From assembly GCF_024198235.1 (NCBI RefSeq), contig NZ_JAKCFB010000020.1, positions 1-64,000 of the forward strand: a DNA stretch of 64,000 nt, read 5' to 3'. The position numbers and the translations under genes are program-made. Positions 58,496 to 64,000 of this stretch are shown here, piece after piece. Position 1 is the first letter of the stretch, and each line of letters opens with the position of its first letter. The DNA is from Myxococcus dinghuensis. Its GTDB lineage: Bacteria > Myxococcota > Myxococcia > Myxococcales > Myxococcaceae. Below the pieces are notes generated by a model. The model had not been told where the DNA came from, did no database searches, and worked only from the letters and a program-made list of their open reading frames with translations.

Positions 58496-60525
58496 ACGAG
58501 AAGCTGCTGTTCTCCTTCAAGACCTTCGTCGCGGCGGCCCTCGCCGTGACGGTGGCGTTCTATCTGGGGCTGGACCGTCCGAGCTGGGCCTTCGCGACCG
58601 TGTACCTGGTGTCGCAGCCGCTCACGGGCGCGTCGCGGTTGAAGGGCCTCTTGCGCTCCGGGGGCACGTTCCTGGGCGGCGTCGCGTCGCTGCTCCTGGC
58701 GGCGGTGTTCATCGACTCGCCGTTCGCGATGACGGTGGCCATCATCGCCTGGGCCTCGCTGTGGCTGGGCGTGTCCATGCTGGACCGGCGGCCGACCAAC
58801 TACCTGTTCGTCATGATTGGCATCACGCCCATGATTGGCGCGCTGCCGGGCGCGGTGGACCCGACGCAGGTGTTCAGCACGGTGGTGGCGCGCGTGACGG
58901 AGCTGACGCTCGCGTTCCTCAGCCTCGTCGTCGTGGACAGCATCCTCTTCCCTCGCAGCGCGCGCCCGGCGCTGGGCGCCCTGATTCGCGACTGGCTCGG
59001 CGGCGCGCAGCAGTGGATGCTGGACGCGCTGTCGGACGACCCCGCGCGCCGCGCCGCCTCCATCAAGGACCGCCGCGCGCTCGCCGCCAAGGCCGCCGCG
59101 CTCAACGCCTTCGCGGTGAACATCCGCTTCGACCTGGACGAGGAGCTGCGCCGGGGTGGCAAGCTGGTCGACCTCCTGCGCGAGGAGACGCTCCGGCTCC
59201 TCCCGGTGATGGCCACCATCGAGGACCGGACCCTGGAGCTGACCCGCGACGGCGGCAAGCTGCCCCCGGCGCTCACGGGCTTCCGCGAGCGGCTGAGCGC
59301 GTGGATCGAAGCGGGCGCCCCCACGGACGGCGCCGCCGACCTCAAGCGCACGCTGCGAGGAGCCACGCCCGCGCCGGACCAGCAGGGCTGGCGCGACCTG
59401 ATGCTGGCGGAACTGCTCAAGCAACTGCGCGAGCTCGTCACCCTGTGGAGCGACTGCCGCTTCATGCAGCGCCGGCTCGCGTCCGAGGAGGCCGCCGTGC
59501 CCCGCCGGCTCCGGCTCGCCGCGGACCGCACGCGCCCCTCCGAGCACAAGGACCTGGGCATGGTGCTGTGGACCGTGGCCACGGGGTGGCTCGTGTTCGC
59601 CGCGGTGGCGGGGCTCTGGTACCTGCTCGACTGGCCGCACGGCGTGGGCGGCCTGCTGCTGGCCATCATGATGGCGCTGATGTTCTCCGGCACGTCGGAG
59701 AACCCGCTGCCCGCCCTCAAGATGCTCACCAAGGTGCTCGTCCCCGCGGGCGTCCTGGGCGGCTTCTACATGTTCGCGGTGTTCCCGCACATCGACAGCA
59801 TGCCCACGCTGCTGTTCGCGCTGTCGTTCCTGCTGATTCCCCTGGGGGTGCTGGCCGCCAACCCCGCGTTGGGCATGCTGGCCGCGTTCCCCGTCTTCCA
59901 GATCACCATCGACAACGGCCCCTCCACCGGCGCGTCGGCGGACTTCGCCAACTTCGTCAACGGGCAGCTCGCCTCGCTGGTGGGCGTCATCATCGCCGTG
60001 GTGGTGGTGTCCATCGTGCGCGTGGCGCGGCCGGACGTGGGCGTCCACCGCATCCTGCGCGCGGGCTGGAAGGACGTGGCGGAGCTGGCCGAGACGCCCG
60101 ACGCCGCGCACCGCCGGCCGTTCCTGGGGCGCATGTTCGACCGGCTGGGCCTGCTGGTCCCGCGCCAGCTCCCCATGGACCCGGCGAACGCGCTGCTGGC
60201 GGCGGACGCGCTGACGGACCTGCGCGTCGGGCTGCACGTGCTCGACCTGGAGAACCACCAGCGTCAACTGACGCCCACCGCGTCCCAGGCGGTGGACCGG
60301 GTGCTCTCCGGGGTGTCGCTGCACTTCCGGTCGCTGGAAGAGGACCTGAAGCCGCCGCCCGCGCTGCTGCTCGAGGACATCGACGCGGCGCTGGACGCGG
60401 CCACGTCCCATGGTCGCCGGTGCGCCGTGGCGCTCGCCGGACTGCGGCGGGCGCTGTTCCCCGACGCGCCTTCCTACATCCGGGTGCCGTCCCCCCTGCT
60501 CCTGACGGCTGGACCCACGTCATGA
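58492..60525 (+). CDS. FUSC-family (AaeB-like) inner-membrane exporter subunit
   Basis: 677 residues from GTG 58492. About five membrane helices in each half, with the FUSC pattern (FKTFVAAALAVTVAFYLGLDRPSWAF, then LTGASRLKGLLRSGGT), a cytoplasmic helical middle, and a second bundle (VLWTVATGWLVFAAVAGLWYLL, ALSFLLIPLGVLAAN). AaeB-type pumps export aromatic carboxylates with an AaeA/HlyD-type partner. The DUF1656 and HlyD genes follow and overlap or nearly overlap, supporting that role. Confidence 0.88.
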   Translation: MNEKLLFSFKTFVAAALAVTVAFYLGLDRPSWAFATVYLVSQPLTGASRLKGLLRSGGTFLGGVASLLLAAVFIDSPFAMTVAIIAWASLWLGVSMLDRRPTNYLFVMIGITPMIGALPGAVDPTQVFSTVVARVTELTLAFLSLVVVDSILFPRSARPALGALIRDWLGGAQQWMLDALSDDPARRAASIKDRRALAAKAAALNAFAVNIRFDLDEELRRGGKLVDLLREETLRLLPVMATIEDRTLELTRDGGKLPPALTGFRERLSAWIEAGAPTDGAADLKRTLRGATPAPDQQGWRDLMLAELLKQLRELVTLWSDCRFMQRRLASEEAAVPRRLRLAADRTRPSEHKDLGMVLWTVATGWLVFAAVAGLWYLLDWPHGVGGLLLAIMMALMFSGTSENPLPALKMLTKVLVPAGVLGGFYMFAVFPHIDSMPTLLFALSFLLIPLGVLAANPALGMLAAFPVFQITIDNGPSTGASADFANFVNGQLASLVGVIIAVVVVSIVRVARPDVGVHRILRAGWKDVAELAETPDAAHRRPFLGRMFDRLGLLVPRQLPMDPANALLAADALTDLRVGLHVLDLENHQRQLTPTASQAVDRVLSGVSLHFRSLEEDLKPPPALLLEDIDAALDAATSHGRRCAVALAGLRRALFPDAPSYIRVPSPLLLTAGPTS

Positions 60526-60719
60526 CCCACGAAGTGGATGTGATGGGAGTGTATCTCCCCTTCCCGTTCGTCGCGGCGTGCATCGCCGGGGCGGTGTTCT
60601 TCGTCCTGCGCAAGGTGCTCTCGCGCGCTGGCTTCTACCGCCACGTCTGGCACCCCGCGCTGGCGGACCTCGCCCTCTACATCCTCCTCATGTGCGCGAC
60701 CGTCTTCGTGTCGCGCTGA
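60522..60719 (+). CDS. DUF1656 small membrane protein (AaeX-like)
   Basis: 65 residues with two hydrophobic helices (FPFVAACIAGAVFFVLRKVL and LALYILLMCATVFVS). It has the DUF1656 look: short EVDVMGVYLP N-terminus, FYRHVWHP between the helices. AaeX-type partners are found in aromatic-acid exporters. It overlaps the FUSC stop by 4 bp (ATGA) and is followed within 30 bp by the HlyD gene. Confidence 0.85.
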   Translation: MTHEVDVMGVYLPFPFVAACIAGAVFFVLRKVLSRAGFYRHVWHPALADLALYILLMCATVFVSR

Positions 60720-60745
60720 CCTCTTTCGCTCCAGGAACCCGCTCC

Positions 60746-61696
60746 ATGGCCACGTCCCCCCGTCTGGCGAACGTCCTCGCGCTCAGTCGCAAGGTGCTCG
60801 TCACCGTCATCCTCGTCGTCCTCGCCGTGCTGGGCGGCTACGAGCTCTGGTTCTATTACGAGCGTGAGCCGCGCACGCGCGACGGCCGCGTGCGCGCCGA
60901 CGTCGTGCAGGTCGCCTCCGAGGTCGCCGGCCGCGTCACCGAGGTGCTCGTCCGCGACAACCAGGGCGTCCAGCAGGGAGACGTCCTCTTCCGCGTGGAC
61001 CCGGCGCGCTACACGCTCGCGGTGCAGCAGGCGGAGTCCACGCTGGCCAACGCCCGCGCGGCGCTGCGGCAGGCGGAGACGGACGCGCGGCGCTACCACG
61101 ACCTGAGCGGCGTGGTCTCCGACGAGCGCCGCCAGCAGGTCGCCACCCAGGCCCAGCAGGCGCGCGCGTCCTTCGACCTGGCCACCTCCAACCTGGAGCT
61201 GGCGAAGCTCAACCTGGAGCGCTCCACCGTGTACGCGCCGGTGGATGGCACCATCACCAACCTGCTCCTGCGCCCGGGCGCCTATGTGGGCTCGGGCAGC
61301 CCCGCCATGGCGGTGGTGGACCGGCACTCCATCTACGTCGCGGGCTACTTCGAGGAGACGAAGCTCAACCGCATCCGCGTGGGCGCGCCCGTGGAGGTGC
61401 GGTTGATGGGCGAGTCCGCCGTGTTGCGCGGGCGCGTGGAGAGCATCGCCCTGGCGGTGGAGGACCGTGAGCGCAGCACGGGCTCGCAGATGTTGCCCAA
61501 CGTCAACCCGACCTTCCCCTGGGTGCGCATCGCGCAGCGCGTGCCGGTGCGCATCGCGTTGGAGGAGTACCCCCGGCGCATGCGCCTCATCGCCGGCCGC
61601 ACCGCGAGCGTCGAGGTCCTCCCGTGGGAGGATGACGGCGACGACCTCGAGCGCGAGACACCCCGGACGACCCGCGCCGCCAAGGAGGCCCCGTGA
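60746..61696 (+). CDS. HlyD-family periplasmic adaptor protein
   Basis: 316 residues from ATG 60746. One N-terminal membrane helix (VLVTVILVVLAVLGGYELW). It then has the adaptor layout: biotinyl-lipoyl half VQVASEVAGRVTEVLVRDNQ, a short coiled-coil hairpin (LANARAALRQAETDARRYHD), the second lipoyl half with VYAPVDGTITNLLLRPGAYV, and a barrel domain IYVAGYFEETKLNRIRVG. It links the FUSC subunit to the outer-membrane factor. Its tail overlaps the next gene start by 4 bp. Confidence 0.9.
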   Translation: MATSPRLANVLALSRKVLVTVILVVLAVLGGYELWFYYEREPRTRDGRVRADVVQVASEVAGRVTEVLVRDNQGVQQGDVLFRVDPARYTLAVQQAESTLANARAALRQAETDARRYHDLSGVVSDERRQQVATQAQQARASFDLATSNLELAKLNLERSTVYAPVDGTITNLLLRPGAYVGSGSPAMAVVDRHSIYVAGYFEETKLNRIRVGAPVEVRLMGESAVLRGRVESIALAVEDRERSTGSQMLPNVNPTFPWVRIAQRVPVRIALEEYPRRMRLIAGRTASVEVLPWEDDGDDLERETPRTTRAAKEAP

Positions 61697-63135
61697 CGCC
61701 GCGGACGCGTCGACGCGCGGGCCTGCTGCTGGCCTCGACGCTCGCCACCGGCTGCGTGACGGTGGGGCCGGACTACCAGAAGCCCGAGGCGCTCACGACG
61801 GACAAGCCCGTGGAGCTGTCGAGCGCCCACGAGGCCGTCTTCTCGAACGACGCGCCGGACGGCCCGTGGTGGAAGCTGTACCAGTCTCCCGAGCTGGATG
61901 GCTTCGTGCAGAAGGCGCTGGAGCACAACAAGGACCTCGCGGTGGCCGTGGCCAACCTGGAGCGCGCCCGGGCGGTGGTCGACGAGGTCCGGGCCCTGCG
62001 CTACCCGAGCGTCAGCGTGGAGGCGGGCGTGAGCTGGAACCAGGGCTCCGGCGCGGCCGTGGGTTCACCCGAGCCGCTGGACCCGGCGGGCCGCTTCGAC
62101 GCGGGCTTCAGCGCGTCGTATCAGGTGGACCTGTTCGGGAAGATTCGCCGCACCCTCGAGGCGTCCGGCGCGGACGCGGAGGCCGCGCGCGCGGTGCGGG
62201 ACACCACGCGAATCACGGTGGTGGCGGAGACGGTGCGCGCCTACGCGGACGCCTGCATCGCCGGCTACCAGCTCGACGTGGCCCAGCGCACGGTGAAGCT
62301 GTTCGAGGAGTCGTTGGACCTGACCGAGCGACAGGTGAAGGTGGGACGCCTGGGTGGCCTGGACAGCGCGCGCGCCAAGGCGCAGGTGTCGCAGGCCCGC
62401 TCCACGCTGCCGCCCTTGTTCGCGCAGCAGCGCGGCGCCCTGTTCCGGCTGGCGGTGCTGATGGGACGACAGCCGTCCGAGGCGCCGATGGAGGTGGCCG
62501 ACTGCCGCACGCCCCCCAGGTTGAGCCAGGTCATCCCCACGGGGGACGGCGCGAGCTTCATCCGACGACGGCCGGACATCCGGGGCGCGGAGCGGCGGCT
62601 CGCGGCGGCGACGGCGCGCATCGGCGTGTCCGTGGCGGACCTCTATCCGAGCATCAGCCTGGGCCTGTCCGCGGGCGCCACGTCGCAGACGGCCGGGGAC
62701 TTCGTCGCGGACCAGGCGCTGCGCTTCGGCATGGGCCCGCTGATTCGCTGGACGCTGCCCACGGGCGGCCCCCAGGCGCGCATCCGACAGGCGGAGGCGT
62801 CGACCCGCGCGGCGGCGGCCGACTTCGACCGCGTGCTCCTGGGCGCGCTGCGCGAAATCGAGACGGCGCTCACGAACTACGCGCGCGAGCTGGAGCGCAA
62901 CGCGGAGCTGGTGGTGGCCCGGGACCAGAGCGCCGAGGCGGTCCGGCTGGCGCGCAAGCTCCAGGCCGCGGGAGCGGCGGGCTCGCTGGAGGTGGTGGAC
63001 GCGGAGCGCACGCTGGCGTCGGCGGACGCGGCGCTCGCGACGTCGGACGGGCAGCTCGCGCTCCAGCAGATCTCCATCTTCCTGGCGCTGGGCGGAGGCT
63101 GGGAGGAGGACACCGCTCCCGTCGCGAGCAGGTAA
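61693..63135 (+). CDS. NodT/OprM-family outer-membrane efflux lipoprotein
   Basis: 480 residues from GTG 61693, overlapping the HlyD stop. Signal ends TLATGC with lipid Cys21. Duplicated outer-membrane-efflux repeats: WWKLYQSPELDGFVQKALEHNKDL near residue 58, LRYPSVSVEAGVSW, SYQVDLFGKIRR, then the second half with IRRRPDIRGAERRLAAATA, VADLYPSISLGLSAG and RWTLPTGGPQARIRQAEA. This is the TolC-like exit duct completing the MarR-FUSC-DUF1656-HlyD-NodT set. Confidence 0.92.
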   Translation: MTPRTRRRAGLLLASTLATGCVTVGPDYQKPEALTTDKPVELSSAHEAVFSNDAPDGPWWKLYQSPELDGFVQKALEHNKDLAVAVANLERARAVVDEVRALRYPSVSVEAGVSWNQGSGAAVGSPEPLDPAGRFDAGFSASYQVDLFGKIRRTLEASGADAEAARAVRDTTRITVVAETVRAYADACIAGYQLDVAQRTVKLFEESLDLTERQVKVGRLGGLDSARAKAQVSQARSTLPPLFAQQRGALFRLAVLMGRQPSEAPMEVADCRTPPRLSQVIPTGDGASFIRRRPDIRGAERRLAAATARIGVSVADLYPSISLGLSAGATSQTAGDFVADQALRFGMGPLIRWTLPTGGPQARIRQAEASTRAAAADFDRVLLGALREIETALTNYARELERNAELVVARDQSAEAVRLARKLQAAGAAGSLEVVDAERTLASADAALATSDGQLALQQISIFLALGGGWEEDTAPVASR

Positions 63136-63146
63136 CCAGACGCTCG

Positions 63147-63169
63147 GGTTCTCCTCGTCCTGGAGAACC
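63147..63169 (+). terminator. hairpin terminator after the efflux operon
   Basis: GGTTCTCC and GGAGAACC pair perfectly over 8 bp with a 7-base loop, 12 bp after the NodT-type gene stop and 40 bp before the ceramidase start. Confidence 0.6.
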
Positions 63170-63208
63170 ACCGCCCACCTGCCCCACGAGTGCTACGGTA
63201 CGCGCCTC

Positions 63209-64000
63209 ATGACCGCGACCGTCGCCACGGGCTTCTGGGGACCCAGCACCTCCACCGTGGACTGGTGCGAGACGAACTACCAGCACCTCTTCCATGTCGG
63301 TGAGCTGTTCAACTCGGCCTCCAGCCTCGTCCTGGTGCTCACGGGCGTGCTGGGCATCGTCTTCCACCGACACCTGCTGGAGCGCCGCTTCCAGCTCGCC
63401 TTCGCGCTGCTCGCCCTGGTGGGCGTGGGCAGCACCGCGTTCCACACCACGCTGCAACGCGAGCACCAGATGCTGGACGAGCTGCCCATGCTCTATCTGG
63501 CCATCGTCATCGTCTACATCCTGCTGGAGGACCGTCCCCAGCCGCGCTTCGGACGCTGGTTCCCGCTCGCGCTGTTCGGCCACGCCGTGCTCGTCACGTA
63601 CCTGACGGCCTTCACCCGGGGCGCGGTGCAGTTCTTCCTCTTCCAGGTGAGCTTCGCGTCGCTGGAGTTCTACGCGCTCGGCCGGACCTACTTCCTCCAG
63701 CGCAAGAGCCCCGACGTGGGCGTGAAGCGGCTGTTCCGACTCGGCATCGCCGCCTACGCGCTCGCCATCGTCCTGTGGATTTCCGACATCCAGTTCTGCC
63801 CCACGCTCAACGAGACGCTGCCCGCGCACGGCCTCCCCAACCCGCAGTTCCACGCGTGGTGGCACGTGCTCGTGTCGTTCGGCTTCAACGCGCTGCTCCT
63901 GGTCATCGCCAGGGAGCGGCTCAGGACGCTGGGCCACGACGCCCGACTCCAGTTCGTGCTGGGCGTCATCCCACGCGTGCTGCGTCCCGCACGGCCCGCG
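63209..64000 (+). CDS. alkaline ceramidase family protein (partial, cut by window end)
   Basis: ATG at 63209; open to the window edge (264 residues visible, near the full family length). Seven hydrophobic helices. The calcium site of ACER-type ceramidases is matched in order and spacing: Asp18-Trp19, Glu21, Asn23, Glu32 (DWCETNY and GELFN). The zinc/catalytic residues are Ser75 and His79 (GSTAFHTTL), Asp90 (LDELPM), and His216 and His220 (HAWWHVLVS). It should hydrolyse ceramide or a related N-acyl lipid in a membrane. A hairpin separates it from the efflux operon. Confidence 0.9.
   Translation, partial: MTATVATGFWGPSTSTVDWCETNYQHLFHVGELFNSASSLVLVLTGVLGIVFHRHLLERRFQLAFALLALVGVGSTAFHTTLQREHQMLDELPMLYLAIVIVYILLEDRPQPRFGRWFPLALFGHAVLVTYLTAFTRGAVQFFLFQVSFASLEFYALGRTYFLQRKSPDVGVKRLFRLGIAAYALAIVLWISDIQFCPTLNETLPAHGLPNPQFHAWWHVLVSFGFNALLLVIARERLRTLGHDARLQFVLGVIPRVLRPARPA

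Overview
This window looks like chromosomal DNA of a myxobacterium of the Myxococcus/Corallococcus type. The basis is very high GC with strong third-position G/C bias, many Cys-anchored lipoproteins, TonB-type proteins carrying acidic D-G-G linkers, an ELWxxDG-repeat lipoprotein, an Rhs tip, and many stand-alone redox and regulatory genes. No rRNA, intact tRNA, CRISPR array, prophage or complete insertion sequence is visible.

Left edge (1-2.6 kb): an accessory patch. It holds the last codons of a cut gene, a degenerate tRNA-like stretch, a serine-recombinase tail, and an orphan Rhs core/toxin tip broken in frame at a run of nine Gs, followed by a candidate immunity gene. The Rhs piece abuts a truncated small conserved gene, so it appears to have landed there by recombination.

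2.6-19.7 kb: regulators and redox enzymes. An SDR and an AraC regulator follow three TGGCGCCA palindromes; then come a divergent SDR/TetR pair, a MocR/rhodanese pair, two small unknown genes, a zinc alcohol dehydrogenase, a TonB-like protein divergent from a CnaB-repeat lipoprotein, a Dps ferritin, an SDR-GST pair coupled to SelO, and a diverged inorganic pyrophosphatase next to a CHAD protein.

19.7-31.8 kb: mostly envelope genes on the minus strand: Cys-rich, DUF4142 and 54-bp-repeat lipoproteins, a TonB-dependent receptor with its own TonB-C domain and a partner lipoprotein, an OmpA-like lipoprotein, a chalcone-isomerase-like protein, a FabH-like synthase and a secreted protein of unknown role. 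An Hsp70-like ATPase is interspersed.

31.9-47.4 kb: a molybdopterin oxidoreductase overlapping tail to tail with a YbhN-type flippase-like protein, an enoyl reductase plus SDR operon, a large zinc-ribbon/helical-repeat/coiled-coil protein, an ELWxxDG lipoprotein divergent from a copper radical oxidase, a TFIIB-type zinc-ribbon protein, a PilZ protein and two envelope proteins.

47.4-52.3 kb: a urease operon ureD-ureAB(fused)-ureC-ureF-ureG. It lacks ureE, but UreG carries a His-rich N-terminus that could store nickel.

52.4-64 kb: a YCII-domain protein, a zinc dehydrogenase coupled to a GXWXG protein, a PDZ protein, a tandem pair of unrecognised beta-rich proteins behind a near-consensus promoter, a MarR-controlled FUSC/DUF1656/HlyD/NodT efflux operon, and finally a bacterial alkaline ceramidase running to the window edge. 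The least explained systems are the tandem beta-rich pair (56.4-57.9 kb) and the Rhs tip with its immunity candidate.
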